Assembly (NCBI GenBank): GCA_012522185.1
Contig: JAAYKY010000020.1
Span: 1 to 64,000 of the forward strand
Direction: 5' to 3'
Length of the DNA stretch: 64,000 bases
Source: Flavobacteriaceae bacterium
Lineage (GTDB): Bacteria > Bacteroidota > Bacteroidia > Flavobacteriales > Weeksellaceae
The position numbers and the translations under genes were made by a program. How positions within the stretch are numbered: the stretch's first letter is position 1; the number at the start of each line of letters is the position of its first letter. The notes below the pieces were generated by a model that searched no databases, was not told where the DNA came from, and saw only the letters and a program-made list of their open reading frames with translations. This document shows, in pieces, positions 1-11,300 of this stretch.

Positions 1-23
1 TGATTTCACCCCTGCTTTAGAAA

Positions 24-590
24 TTAATCCATCATTCGGTCTTTGAGTTTCTTTAGTTGAAAACTCAAAACCATACTTAGAATTCCTGTGAAAATAAATG
101 CCAAAGCGGTCATTACGACCAGCGAAAGTCCTGCAATAATGGGTTTGAGAATCAATAAAATTGAGAAAAGAATTCCCAACCCGCTTGTGAAGGCAAGTAA
201 CCCCCAGTTTCTGCTTCCGAAATTCTTCAGCTCAATGGCAAACCCAAATCCATGAACCGAGCGGAATAATAAACTAAGTCCTACGTAAAGGGCAAGCATC
301 AGAGCGTCCAATCCAGGATGACTGATTAGGATTAAACCAATGATGAGACTGAGGATACCGGCTACCAGATGCCAACCCCATCCGCTGAGTTCTCTTCGAT
401 TGCTAATGGCAAAACTAAGTTCCAAAATTCCTGAAACAATGAAAGAAATACTAAACAAAATCGCCAATGCTTCATAGGTTTGGAAGGGAGCACTGAAAAT
501 GTAGAATCCTAAAATTACTAAAAGAAGCCCAAGTATGAAGGGAAAATACCAATACTTTACTGAGTTTTTGAAACTGTTTAAAATAGCCAT
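24..590 (-). CDS. HdeD/DUF308 family membrane protein
   Basis: 188 aa, about six TM segments in a pairwise pattern (VILGFYIFSAPFQTYEALAILFSISFIVSGILEL...); HdeD-like. Confidence 0.8.
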   Translation of the reverse strand: MAILNSFKNSVKYWYFPFILGLLLVILGFYIFSAPFQTYEALAILFSISFIVSGILELSFAISNRRELSGWGWHLVAGILSLIIGLILISHPGLDALMLALYVGLSLLFRSVHGFGFAIELKNFGSRNWGLLAFTSGLGILFSILLILKPIIAGLSLVVMTALAFIFTGILSMVLSFQLKKLKDRMMD

Positions 591-676
591 AATGTAAATT
601 ATTTAGTTGAAATTAGTTCTGATGCTTGATGGGAGTTTTTTATTAATTTTGTTTTAATTTGCGTAAAAATGTAATT

Positions 677-3109
677 ATGTCAACTACTACCTTTGATTTG
701 CTTCAAAGATATAAGGATATTTTAAACCAAAACGGAGAACCTAATGAAGCTTACAAATATTTAGCAATAAATACATTTCAACAAAATTGGAATTTAGAAG
801 CGGACGATTTTTATCAGATGTTTCGGGCTTCTTTTGGTAAAGTTTCCAATCTTCTTTATCAAAATTCTTGGGGATTTATCGAAAAATCAGCAAGACTTTT
901 TCCTGAAGAAGTTAGAGATATGTTTCGGAATCTATATGATGAATCGGTAGAAATTACAGAAAGAATCAAAACTTTTCAAACCGAATCAGAAAAATTATTG
1001 CCAAAAGTTAGAGAGGAGTTAAATCGAAAAAATATTAATGCTCAACAAGACGAAAGGACGATTTCGGTTTATTTGGCTTTTCGATTTCCTGAAAAATATA
1101 TGTTATATAAATATGACTACTATAAGAATTTCTGCAAAGAACTCAATATAAAACCAAAGAAAACAGGAGAGTGTTTTTTGCATTTGCAGGAATTGGCCAA
1201 TCAAATTATTCGGGAAGATTTATTGGATGAAAATTTCATCAAAACCTATCGGAAATTTTATCAAAAACCTGAATGGGATGATCAATATTTGATGATTCAG
1301 AATGTATTGTATGTTGTTTTTAGAGATGATTTTCAAGAAATGGATTTGGTCAAGTTGCTAAAGAATTTTAATCGAAAAGATTTGGAGGAATACTATGAGT
1401 TTTTGGACAAAATCATTGAAGAATTCGATTTACAGCAAAATGACCAAAGATTGGTTTTTAACTTCACAAATAAAATTCTTGTGTTCACAATCGGACAGCG
1501 GTATATCTTATATGTTAAACAGGCTAAAAGTACTGATTATAAATTTAGAGTGATTTCGGAAAACCCAATTTGTGATGATTATGTAAATTTCGATGGAAGC
1601 CCAGAAGCTTATTTAAACAGAATTCAAGATTTTAATCAGATTTTGAGGAATTCTCAATCCGTTTTTAATGCGATCGAAAAAGAACTTAATCGGTCTCAAA
1701 TATCAAGCTATTCCAAGTACAACAAAAAAGAATTGGAACGAATGGCTTTTGACATAGATTTCAGAAATGAAATTTTAAGTCAATTGGAAACTCAAACAAA
1801 AACCGAAAAACCAATGGAAAATACAAAATCCGATAAAAAAACTCCGCTAAATCAAATCCTTTTCGGTGCTCCGGGAACAGGAAAAACATATACATTGAGA
1901 AATGAATATTTTCCTAAGTACACAATTTCTGAACAAAGCATAAGCCCAGAATCTTATTTTGAGGAGATTGTCAGTGGATTGACTTGGTGGCAAACCATAG
2001 CTTTAGCTCTTTTAGAAATGGGAACAAGTAAAGTCAATGATATTTTAGAAAATCGTTGGGTTTCTAAAAAAGCACTTTTATCCGAGTCAAAAAATGTCCG
2101 TGCTACAATTTGGGGAAACTTGCAATTTCATACTGTAATTGAATCAAAAACAGTCAACTATACCCAAAGACAAACGCCTTATATTTTTGATAAAACAAGA
2201 GATAAAAAATGGGAATTACTTGAAATTGAACTAAAAGATCAAGCACCTGAAGTATATGACATTCTCGAGTCAGTGAATAATTTCAAGCCCAATCCATTAA
2301 AAGAAATTAAACACTATGTTTTTACAACTTTCCATCAATCTTTTTCATACGAAGATTTTATTGAAGGAATTAAACCAGTAATGGAGGAAGGTAAAGAAAC
2401 CATTTCTTATCAGATAGAAAATGGAATATTCAAAGAATTATGTCTAAAGGCTCAAACCGATCCAGAAAATCGTTACGCCATTTTTATTGATGAAATCAAC
2501 CGTGGAAATGTTTCAGCAATTTTCGGAGAATTAATTACACTCATCGAACCTGATAAAAGGATTGGAGCCATTAACGAACTTCGTGTTAAACTTCCTTATT
2601 CAAAAAGAGAATTTGGAGTTCCGAAAAATGTGGATATTATCGGCACAATGAACACCGCCGACCGAAGTGTGGAGGCTTTGGACACCGCTTTGAGAAGACG
2701 TTTTTCATTCATTGAAATGCAGCCCAATCCTGAAATCTTGTTGAATTCGGAATACAAAGACGTGGATTTGAAACAATTGCTGGAAACAATCAATCAACGT
2801 ATTGAAGTTTTGATTGACAAAGACCATCAAATCGGTCATTCCTATTTTATCGGTATTCAAAATTTGGGAGATTTAAAACAAACGTTTAAAGACAAAATCA
2901 TTCCACTTTTGGAAGAATATTTTTACGGAGATTTTGGAAAAATCGGCTTGGTTTTAGGCGGAAGTTTTATTTATCAGGAAGAAAACAATGCGAAATTTCC
3001 AAAGAATTTTAATTACGAAAACGACTTTTTAGAAGACAAAAAAGTCTATCGTTTCACGCCTTTTGAAATTTGGAATGAAAACACATTTATTTCGGTTTAC
3101 GAGGATTAA
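677..3109 (+). CDS. McrB-like AAA+ GTPase subunit of type IV (McrBC) restriction system
   Basis: Walker A GAPGTGKTY, Walker B IFIDEINRGNVSAIFGELITLIE, McrB signature GTMNTADRSVEALDTALRRRFSF; directly followed by McrC. Start set at ATG 677; the 659 ORF start is TTG. Confidence 0.9.
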   Translation: MSTTTFDLLQRYKDILNQNGEPNEAYKYLAINTFQQNWNLEADDFYQMFRASFGKVSNLLYQNSWGFIEKSARLFPEEVRDMFRNLYDESVEITERIKTFQTESEKLLPKVREELNRKNINAQQDERTISVYLAFRFPEKYMLYKYDYYKNFCKELNIKPKKTGECFLHLQELANQIIREDLLDENFIKTYRKFYQKPEWDDQYLMIQNVLYVVFRDDFQEMDLVKLLKNFNRKDLEEYYEFLDKIIEEFDLQQNDQRLVFNFTNKILVFTIGQRYILYVKQAKSTDYKFRVISENPICDDYVNFDGSPEAYLNRIQDFNQILRNSQSVFNAIEKELNRSQISSYSKYNKKELERMAFDIDFRNEILSQLETQTKTEKPMENTKSDKKTPLNQILFGAPGTGKTYTLRNEYFPKYTISEQSISPESYFEEIVSGLTWWQTIALALLEMGTSKVNDILENRWVSKKALLSESKNVRATIWGNLQFHTVIESKTVNYTQRQTPYIFDKTRDKKWELLEIELKDQAPEVYDILESVNNFKPNPLKEIKHYVFTTFHQSFSYEDFIEGIKPVMEEGKETISYQIENGIFKELCLKAQTDPENRYAIFIDEINRGNVSAIFGELITLIEPDKRIGAINELRVKLPYSKREFGVPKNVDIIGTMNTADRSVEALDTALRRRFSFIEMQPNPEILLNSEYKDVDLKQLLETINQRIEVLIDKDHQIGHSYFIGIQNLGDLKQTFKDKIIPLLEEYFYGDFGKIGLVLGGSFIYQEENNAKFPKNFNYENDFLEDKKVYRFTPFEIWNENTFISVYED

Positions 3110-3112
3110 CGA

Positions 3113-4339
3113 ATGAATCATAAAAAATTCATACAAGTATTCGAATATCAGAAATTGCGATACGATGATTCAGGAACATTCCGAAAACATCATTTTGATG
3201 CAATGGTAAAATTCAATGAATTGCATCAAAACAAATATTTCACGATAATTCATCAAGGAATCCGATTTGGAAATTATGTCGGTGTAATTCAAATCGGTGG
3301 CTTAACGATTGAAATTCTCCCAAAAGCCGATAACAACGAAGATGCAGACAAAAATCTTTGGCAAAATGTCTTATTGAATATGCTGAAAACTTGCAAGAAA
3401 ATTCAAGTTGAATCCATTTCAGAAACCCAACTTAAAAAACGATACCATTCGATTTTAGATGTTTATTTTGAGTTGTATTTAAACGAAATTGAAAGATTGG
3501 TAAAAAAAGGATTGATTAAGAAATACCGAAAAAATCAATCCAATCAAAAGGCACTAAAAGGCAAATTGCTTTTTGCTCAAAACATACAACAAAATGTTGT
3601 GCATAAAGAACGGTTTTATTGCGAACATCAGATTTATGATAAAAACCATTTGTTGCATCAAATCCTTTACAAAGTTTTATTGGTTTTAAAAACTTTTGTA
3701 AATGATTCTTTGAAAGACAAATTGAACCGATTATTGTTTGAATTTCAGGATTTTGATAATATCAACATTCAGAAAAAGCATTTCGATAAAATCATCATTG
3801 ACCGAAAAAATCATGATTATCAAAAAGCCATTGATATTGCTAAAATTATCATTCTGAATTATTCGCCAAGTTTGAATTACGGAAGCGAGAATTTGCTCAC
3901 GCTTTTATTTGATATGAATGCGTTGTGGGAAGAATATATTTTCCGTATTCTTCACAAGCACAAAACAGATGAAATGGAAATTTCATTTCAAAATTCCGAC
4001 AAATTTTGGGAAAACAAACGCATTCGTCCAGACATTGTGTTGAAAACCAAAGACGAAACTTTTGTCATTGATACCAAATGGAAAATCATTGAAGCCAATA
4101 ATCCGTCAGATGACGACTTAAAACAAATGTTTGTTTACAATCTGCATTGGAAAGCCGAAAAAACATTATTGCTTTACCCGAAAACCAATCAGATAGATAG
4201 CAATTTTGGAACATTTCATTATGACAATTTAGGCAAAAAATGCAAGCTTGGATTTGTGAATATTTTTGATGATTCGGGGGTTCAAAATACTGAACAAATT
4301 GCTAGAAATGTTTTTGATAAAATCCTCCCCTCACATTAA
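3113..4339 (+). CDS. McrC-like endonuclease subunit (PD-(D/E)xK)
   Basis: 3 bp after mcrB-like gene; C-terminal RPDIVLKTKDETFVIDTKWK nuclease motif; 408 aa, typical McrC size. Confidence 0.88.
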   Translation: MNHKKFIQVFEYQKLRYDDSGTFRKHHFDAMVKFNELHQNKYFTIIHQGIRFGNYVGVIQIGGLTIEILPKADNNEDADKNLWQNVLLNMLKTCKKIQVESISETQLKKRYHSILDVYFELYLNEIERLVKKGLIKKYRKNQSNQKALKGKLLFAQNIQQNVVHKERFYCEHQIYDKNHLLHQILYKVLLVLKTFVNDSLKDKLNRLLFEFQDFDNINIQKKHFDKIIIDRKNHDYQKAIDIAKIIILNYSPSLNYGSENLLTLLFDMNALWEEYIFRILHKHKTDEMEISFQNSDKFWENKRIRPDIVLKTKDETFVIDTKWKIIEANNPSDDDLKQMFVYNLHWKAEKTLLLYPKTNQIDSNFGTFHYDNLGKKCKLGFVNIFDDSGVQNTEQIARNVFDKILPSH

Positions 4340-4810
4340 CTTAAAATGCCGAAAAAGATAGCCTCCGCCGATACCCATCGAAATAAAAGGAGCGCCCTTG
4401 TCCAATGGCATATAATAATCATAACCCAATCTGAAATAGAGAAAACCAAATTCCGCATAGAAATGTGGCGACAATCGAAATTGATTTTCAAAAGAGGTAT
4501 TGAAATCAAACAAATAACCCGCCGTCAACCCTACAGAAACCAATCGGGATTGTGAAGAATTCTCATGAAAAAAATACATTCCCGTAGATTGCAATTGCAA
4601 GCCCGATGGCATATGATTATTTTTGGTCGTGAAATCCACCCCAAAAGCCACGTCATAAGGAACATCTTTACTCATGATAATCGGCACATTGAAAGAAGCT
4701 TGAAACATAACTTCCTTGTCCAGCTTCCCGCCTACTCCCAAAATCTGAGCGTTTAACAAATGACCTATTCCCAATGAAAAAATTAAGAATTGAAACTTCA
4801 AGTACCTCAT
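4331..4810 (-). CDS. hypothetical secreted/outer-membrane beta-barrel-like protein
   Basis: N-terminal signal-like segment, alternating aromatic strands; tail-to-tail overlap of 9 bp with mcrC. Confidence 0.6.
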   Translation of the reverse strand: MRYLKFQFLIFSLGIGHLLNAQILGVGGKLDKEVMFQASFNVPIIMSKDVPYDVAFGVDFTTKNNHMPSGLQLQSTGMYFFHENSSQSRLVSVGLTAGYLFDFNTSFENQFRLSPHFYAEFGFLYFRLGYDYYMPLDKGAPFISMGIGGGYLFRHFKLM

Positions 4811-4886
4811 ATCATCCTTCTTTTTGTCAAACCTACAAAAATCCTTGCCCGGAAAAAATCATTAAATTTGATTTTATAAATATTCA

Positions 4887-5912
4887 ATGATGATCAAAGT
4901 TTATTCAATTCTCCTCTTTCTAATCTTTGTCAACAGCTCTGCCCAAGATCATTTTCCGATAAAAATCGGACATTTCTCCGATCAATACGAAGCCAAAATT
5001 GATTTGAACAAAAAAGATACTTTGATAGAAGACCGATTTGACGTATTTCAACCCGAATATATCATTCAGGTTTTAAATAAATCCAATCAGAAAGTCATTT
5101 TAGAAACCTATATGTCCGATTTCCCTACCTACCTTTTGGATGAAAACAACGAAGCCATTCCCAACCTCAAAGAACTGCCCTACGGAAGCCAAAGTGTATT
5201 AATCTATGAGGACTTTAACTTTGATGGTATCGAAGATTTGGCTTTGATGAATGGCTATGGAAGCTGCTATGGTGGTCCTTCTTTTGATATTTATTTGGCT
5301 GAAAAACAGAGTTTTAATTACAGTGAAGCTTTTTCGCAACTGTCCAATGAATACTGTGGAATGTTTGAAACAGATCCTGATGAAGAAAAAATTTATACCA
5401 TGACCAAAAGCGGCTGTTGTTGGCATCAGTTTTCTCAATTCCGAGTGGAAAACAATGCGCCCGTTGCAGAAAGAATCATCGAAGAAGGAATGAATCTAAG
5501 CGGTGTGGTATGGGATTTTGTAGAGAAAAACCGTGTGGGTGACAAAATGATTGAAACAAATTATAGCCTACTGGACGAGGCCGCAGATATAGAACTTCTC
5601 TATGGCATGAGTTTTTCAAATGGAAAAAAAATGGAGATTTATAGAAGTTATTCTTACGAGGATTTTCTGTTTTATATATTTAAAGACAAGGAAGATAAAA
5701 TCGAATTGTTTTATTACTTTGATTTCGTTTATGACAAAAAAAATAAGATTTTGAGCTTTGTCAATTCCGATGTGGAATACCAAATTCATAAAAATGGAAT
5801 TAAAATTTTGATGCCCAAACGAACTTTGGATATGAAAGCCGAAAAAATAGAAGCTCCTCAATCTTTTAAGAATTTCGGAAATCTAGAATTGAAAAATTTG
5901 ATTTTGAATTGA
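4887..5912 (+). CDS. hypothetical secreted protein
   Basis: 341 aa with signal peptide (MMIKVYSILLFLIFVNSSAQ); FNFDGIEDLALMNGYGSCYGGPSFDIYL resembles XAC2610/FG-GAP-like repeat proteins. Confidence 0.65.
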   Translation: MMIKVYSILLFLIFVNSSAQDHFPIKIGHFSDQYEAKIDLNKKDTLIEDRFDVFQPEYIIQVLNKSNQKVILETYMSDFPTYLLDENNEAIPNLKELPYGSQSVLIYEDFNFDGIEDLALMNGYGSCYGGPSFDIYLAEKQSFNYSEAFSQLSNEYCGMFETDPDEEKIYTMTKSGCCWHQFSQFRVENNAPVAERIIEEGMNLSGVVWDFVEKNRVGDKMIETNYSLLDEAADIELLYGMSFSNGKKMEIYRSYSYEDFLFYIFKDKEDKIELFYYFDFVYDKKNKILSFVNSDVEYQIHKNGIKILMPKRTLDMKAEKIEAPQSFKNFGNLELKNLILN

Positions 5913-5961
5913 AAATAAACCAAATCGTTTTGCCTTATTTAAATTCCATATCTTTGTGCGA

Positions 5962-6336
5962 ATGCGCGTAAAACCAAACCATATTCAAAGTTTAAAGCAG
6001 ATCACTCTGATACTGTTGGTTTTCTTTGCGCTCAGCCCTTGCATTGTCAAAGGCGCTTGGTTTGAAGCTGTAAATCTGGAATATGTAAAACCTTCGAATA
6101 AAGCCAAAACTAATTTTCAAACTTCGAATTGTGAATTTTCACAAGATAAAATACAGCAAATCCAAGTATCTGTTTCTCCCGATTTGGATTTCCCTTTCGA
6201 TGAAACTCCGTTCAATTTTGAAGCTTTCTTTGGAAATGTAAATCAAAGTTTAAGTAAAACAGAAATCTTTCTTTTTCGTGGAAAAAGCCCACCCAAATAT
6301 ATTTTATACAAACGATTGAAACTCGATTTGATCTGA
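5962..6336 (+). CDS. hypothetical exported protein
   Basis: N-terminal hydrophobic signal; start moved to ATG 5962 because the upstream GTG overlaps the TAnnTTTG promoter element. Confidence 0.5.
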   Translation: MRVKPNHIQSLKQITLILLVFFALSPCIVKGAWFEAVNLEYVKPSNKAKTNFQTSNCEFSQDKIQQIQVSVSPDLDFPFDETPFNFEAFFGNVNQSLSKTEIFLFRGKSPPKYILYKRLKLDLI

Positions 6337-6386
6337 ATTCAATTTTCAGATTCTATCAATTTCAAGTTTAATTAAAATATATATCA

Positions 6387-7394
6387 ATGAAAAATCATAT
6401 GGAAACTTCGGCATCTCATGCCGGACTTTTTACAATGGCCTTGCGCTGGGTCATCGGCTGGACATATTTTTCAGCCTTTTGGCGTCGTCTCATTCTCGAC
6501 AACAAACTCATACCCGAAGAAGCCGGATACATCGGTGAGAAATTCAACCATTTCCTGCCCAATGCGTTGGGAATCCAACCGCTCATCGAATACTTGGTTT
6601 TGAATCCCGAAGCTTTACAAATTGCCATGGTCGTCTTTACGATTGTAGAAGCAATTGTGGGATTATTTCTTATCCTGGGACTTTTCACACGTCTGATGAG
6701 CATCGGCGTGTTTTTCTTGGCAATGGGGATTTTATTGGGCTCCGGCTGGATTGGAACCACTTGTTTGGACGAATGGCAAATCGGAGTTTTAGGCGTATCC
6801 ACGGGCTTTGTCCTCTTTCTCACAGGCAGTGGAAACTATTCGATCGATCAATATCTACGCAAGAAAAAAATTCCATTTACCGATAAAAAATGGTTTCAGT
6901 TTTTGGGCTCAGGCGAATTACCCATCCGAAATCTTGCGCCCAAAGTTCTTTTCGCTTCGATTTTCCTTTTTGGATTGACTTTGTTCACGAACCAATACTT
7001 TCACGGCGGTGTTTTTGGGACGCTTCATAATAAATCCGTGAAACCCAAAGTGGAAATTTCAAACATTCAAATTATGGAAAACCAAATCAGTCTCGAATTG
7101 TATCGTGTCGAAGGCGCTGATGTCTATGGTTCTTTTTTAATCGGAATTGAAATTAGAGACGAAAATCAAAACCTCCTAAAATCCTTGGGGCAAAAGGAAC
7201 TTTCGGAATACCCGATAGAGAAAATCAAAAATCATTATGTCGCCAAAATCAAACCGGGAAAACATAGCCTGATACTGCCCTTGGGCGCAAAAGCCGACTT
7301 TCTAATCGATTTAAATGATTTAAATACTGATGAAATACATTCGATTAAATTAATTGATATAAGTGGTTTAGAGTGGATTGCTGAAATTAATTAA
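6387..7394 (+). CDS. DoxX/DoxD family membrane protein (TQO small-subunit DoxD-like)
   Basis: FTMALRWVIGWTYFSAFWRRL ... IGEKFNHFLPNALG ... VVFTIVEAIVGLFLILGLFTRLMSIGVFFLAMGILLGSGWIGTTCLDEWQI typical of the TQO DoxD family. Confidence 0.82.
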   Translation: MKNHMETSASHAGLFTMALRWVIGWTYFSAFWRRLILDNKLIPEEAGYIGEKFNHFLPNALGIQPLIEYLVLNPEALQIAMVVFTIVEAIVGLFLILGLFTRLMSIGVFFLAMGILLGSGWIGTTCLDEWQIGVLGVSTGFVLFLTGSGNYSIDQYLRKKKIPFTDKKWFQFLGSGELPIRNLAPKVLFASIFLFGLTLFTNQYFHGGVFGTLHNKSVKPKVEISNIQIMENQISLELYRVEGADVYGSFLIGIEIRDENQNLLKSLGQKELSEYPIEKIKNHYVAKIKPGKHSLILPLGAKADFLIDLNDLNTDEIHSIKLIDISGLEWIAEIN

Positions 7395-7404
7395 ATTTAT
7401 ACTT

Positions 7405-7440
7405 AAAGCTGTCGATGGGAAAATTTCGGCAGCTTTTTTA
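7405..7440 (+). terminator. intrinsic terminator after DoxX gene
   Basis: AAAGCTGTCGA-loop-TCGGCAGCTTTTTTA hairpin with T-run. Confidence 0.75.
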
Positions 7441-7464
7441 TCAATAATACTTTATTAAATAACC

Positions 7465-8352
7465 TTAAAAATGCCCTAGAAATCCAATGGTTCCCGGCCC
7501 CAATGTGAGGTTCCATTGGATCTTTCGGTGGTTGTTCATTAGAAGTTCTGTCTCTGAATCCTGGTAAGAATATCTTTTTTTTCTTTTGAGGAAATTATCC
7601 ACTCCTTCCACAATGGCGACACTCATCACCAAACTTAGGGTAACATCGGTCAGCCAATGAGCACCTGCCCAAAGTCGAGAAATCGGTGTCACCATTCCCA
7701 CAGTATATAAACCTGCTTTGATCCAAGGACTTTCAAATTGTTTGGACAATGCATAAATCGTTGTAGTAGTCAAAATGGTATGACCCGAAGGAAATGAACC
7801 ATAAGCATGCCCGCCCCGAAACAATCGAAACTGATTAGATCCTTTCTCCAAATCCGGTCGTCCCCGCCCTACTACGGTTTTCATGGTTTGTTGGGCAATT
7901 CCACCAATCACCGATGAAGTGACCAATAAAACGCCTGTTTCTCTGATTTTTTCATTGTCAGTAATTAAGCCCAATAAATAAACACCGGCCGTCAAACTAT
8001 AATTGGCTTCCGGTCGGCCAAAAACCCATCCAAATTCTTTGATAGCACCGGGAATATCATCGGATTGGTTTCGGAAAAATCGACTGCTTTCCTCATCGGC
8101 CAGATACAAAATTGATAATCCGGCCGTCGTTGCACCCAGTATGACAAAATCGTCCTTTTCCCAACGAACGGGCTGCGTAAAACCATTGAGCGTTCCGCCG
8201 GCTATGCTTGTCACATCGTATTTTAAATTCTTCCAAAACTTATTTTCGGACTTGAATTCGATGGAGTCCGTTGAAAAAAACAGACTGTCTTCCTGTCCGA
8301 ATGTTTTCAGATGAAAGAAAATCATAAATAAAATGAGAAAAATTTGCTTCAT
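7465..8352 (-). CDS. PAP2 superfamily phosphatase
   Basis: Motifs KTVVGRGRP ... FPSGHT ... SRLWAGAHWLTDV. Confidence 0.85.
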   Translation of the reverse strand: MKQIFLILFMIFFHLKTFGQEDSLFFSTDSIEFKSENKFWKNLKYDVTSIAGGTLNGFTQPVRWEKDDFVILGATTAGLSILYLADEESSRFFRNQSDDIPGAIKEFGWVFGRPEANYSLTAGVYLLGLITDNEKIRETGVLLVTSSVIGGIAQQTMKTVVGRGRPDLEKGSNQFRLFRGGHAYGSFPSGHTILTTTTIYALSKQFESPWIKAGLYTVGMVTPISRLWAGAHWLTDVTLSLVMSVAIVEGVDNFLKRKKRYSYQDSETELLMNNHRKIQWNLTLGPGTIGFLGHF

Positions 8353-8355
8353 TTT

Positions 8356-11300
8356 TTAAAAGCTAAATCCTAATCCAAAACTAAATCGACCTCCATCCTT
8401 CGAATGGAAATAATTCAAATTCAAACTCGTTAACTCCGCCGCATTTAACCAAATTCCACCGCCATACGAAGTATGCCATTTTTCTGAATTTTCCCAATCA
8501 TTCCAAACTCTACCATAATCAAATCCCGCTGAAATACCGTATTTGGTCGGAATGAATCCTTTCCTGGAACCCAATAATAATCTCAAATCTGAAGTCTGAT
8601 AAAAAGATTTATTTCCTAAAAATCTTTCATTTCGAAATCCACGTAAACCATCGTTTCCGCCGAGGCTCGCTCCTTGGTAAAATTCAAAATCCTCCTCGAG
8701 AATTATTTTTCCTTTGAACAAAGTAGAATACACCAATCTACCGCTTGGAATTAATTTATGAGTAAAGCCCAAATGAGATTCCAAGGTGGTGAAATTTCGC
8801 TCGCTTTCTTCCAGATTCATTGTCCAACTTGCCCTAGCATTGAAAGTAAAACCAAGTGTTGGGAAGGCTTGGTTGTCGTAATTATCGTAGGAATAGCCCA
8901 AATTCACAGTCCCAAAATATTTATTATCAAATACCGATGGATTCAAATCTTCCGAAACCAATACAAAGCGATCGGCGGTGTCATCGACTTTGATTTGCTC
9001 GAGATCCACTCCAAATTTAATTTGAGTTCCATAGCGCCCTTTTCGAATCAAAGAAGGCGAAAACGATAAATTCTGAATTTTCACACGGTTGTAATCTTTC
9101 CCAAATTCATCATCAAAATTTCCCACTTCGTTGCCAAACCCAAAGAAATTCTGACTGAAATTTGGACTTGTCCAACGCGTTTGAAGATTTAAATTCCAAT
9201 CCCATAGTACGTTGACAAATTCTCCTTCGTATTCCAATTCAAATCCTTGAGTAGCAAAATAATACATAGCTCGGAAATTATGCTTTTGGGAAAAGGGATC
9301 GCGGTTGAATTTATTGACCTCATAACTCAAATCCACGCCCAGTTTCACTCCATCATCGGGATTATAACCTACACCCGGCAAAGCAAACAAAATATTGTAT
9401 TGAGGTTTGAGATAATTGTAATTATTTAGATTGTAATTATCGGTCAAACGAATTTTTGCCCGACCCGGATTATCAAAGTTGTTGTTTTTTGATTTATAAT
9501 CATAAATGCGCAGTTTTTTTCCATTTTCTATATGGAATTCATCACGGTTTTGACCTCCGATTAATTTGAGTTTGATGTATTTATCACTTTGACCTTTGAC
9601 TTCAAAAACATCATTGTCGTCCAATCCGTAAATCCATATTTCTTTGGTTAAATCATACGAATATGTTCTTTCGAAAATCAATACATCGGATTCTTTTTTG
9701 ATTCGATATATTTTGATTTCAGTTTGGCCTTTTTCAAGTCGATTGATTTCGAAGCGATCGTCTTTATCGGTGCCCGTCAGCACGACTAATTTTTGCAATT
9801 GAAGGTATCTTTCTTTGGCCCAATCTTCCAATTTATCTCTTCGAATTTTTAAATCTTGGATGATTTGTCTTGAATTTTCATCTTGTAAGATTTCCGGCAA
9901 TTGAGCAAAAGCATTTTCGATGACTTCATCGGTTAGGTTTTCCTGAATGAAGTTTGCTTCTGCGATCCAATCCTCTTCTTTCGCCCTACGTATAAATGCC
10001 ATATCGAGTGGGTTTCCTGATTTGTTGAGCCATTTCAGACTTTTCGGTTCCTCATCGAAATGTTGAAAATGTCGTGTCGGCGGAATGCTGATGAGGAGTT
10101 TCAATAAAACTCCGTCGTACCTCGCAAAAACTTGATCCCGATCACGGGGAATGGGTCGGTAAAGTTTAGATTCTCCCTGATCGTGTTCGGCCCATCGCCA
10201 CTGATCCTGATGACGATCCCAATCCCCCAAAAGCATATCAAACAATCTTGCACGAATGAAAGCCGCTTCATCCACTCTTGCTTTTTCATTTTTTAAAATG
10301 TCTTCCATTAAATCAGAAGTACTGATGATATCATCGGCTTCTCCAAAATTAAGTTGTGAACTATGTTCCGACATCGGCCTTTCTTCGATCATGTATAATT
10401 CATCGCCATAATCCTGATTGTATTTACCAAGAGCCGCTTGTTTGGGGACATAATAAAGCTGAGGCAATGTATGATTGATCCCCAATGGTTGGGTAAGTTT
10501 ACTTAAAATGAAGGGATAAAAAGGATTGGAAGAAGTATAAAAATCATAGAGAAAATCTGAAACTCCGGTGTTTTCAAAATCTTTCTCGACATATTGATCC
10601 GGATAAAGGGTTTGCAAAAATCGGGTTGTATTTTTTTTGAGCGAGCGCATCGCGTATTCACGCCCGTCTTTGTCGGCCAATCTCAATGAATTGGATTGTG
10701 TTCCTCCACCGGCTCTCAGTGGTTTTAATCCACCCATCAAAGTGTCGAGCTGAGCGACAGGGGCACTGATTGACATACCATAATAATCTCGATACTTTCG
10801 CCCAAACAACCAATTATATATTCCAGATTTCTTTGTTTTCTCAGGTGGATATATGGAAGTTGTGATGGTTTCAGGAAACTCATCCGGAAATTTTGATTCC
10901 CAATCATGAACAGGAATTGGATCCTGAATTTTTCGTGAAAAAAGCAGTGCCTCTACTCCATCGTCATTTCCGAAAAAAGAAACTCTTGCCGAGCCGTCTT
11001 TGAAAACATCTAAAATCGCATATCCTTGTTTGCCATACGAAAAATCATAGGGATGCACCGCTCGTGCCGGATCGGTTTTAGAAGCAGCTCCACTGATGAT
11101 TTGTTTTATATTTTCATGTTCGACGTATTGCAAATTATGTTCGTGACCCGATACCACAATAACGTTCTCACGATCGGTAATTTCAGTTTTTATTCGATTG
11201 GCCAATTCACGATAAGGTGCACTGTGCAAATCCTGGGGAATTCCGATGGTCGTACGAAGGAAATTAAACAAAGTCCCTAAAACCGGTAAGGGAAAGTTTC

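Noticed and set aside
6416-6823. 135-aa minus-strand ORF inside the DoxX-like gene
   Set aside because: Shadow ORF; the DoxX frame is clearly the coding one.
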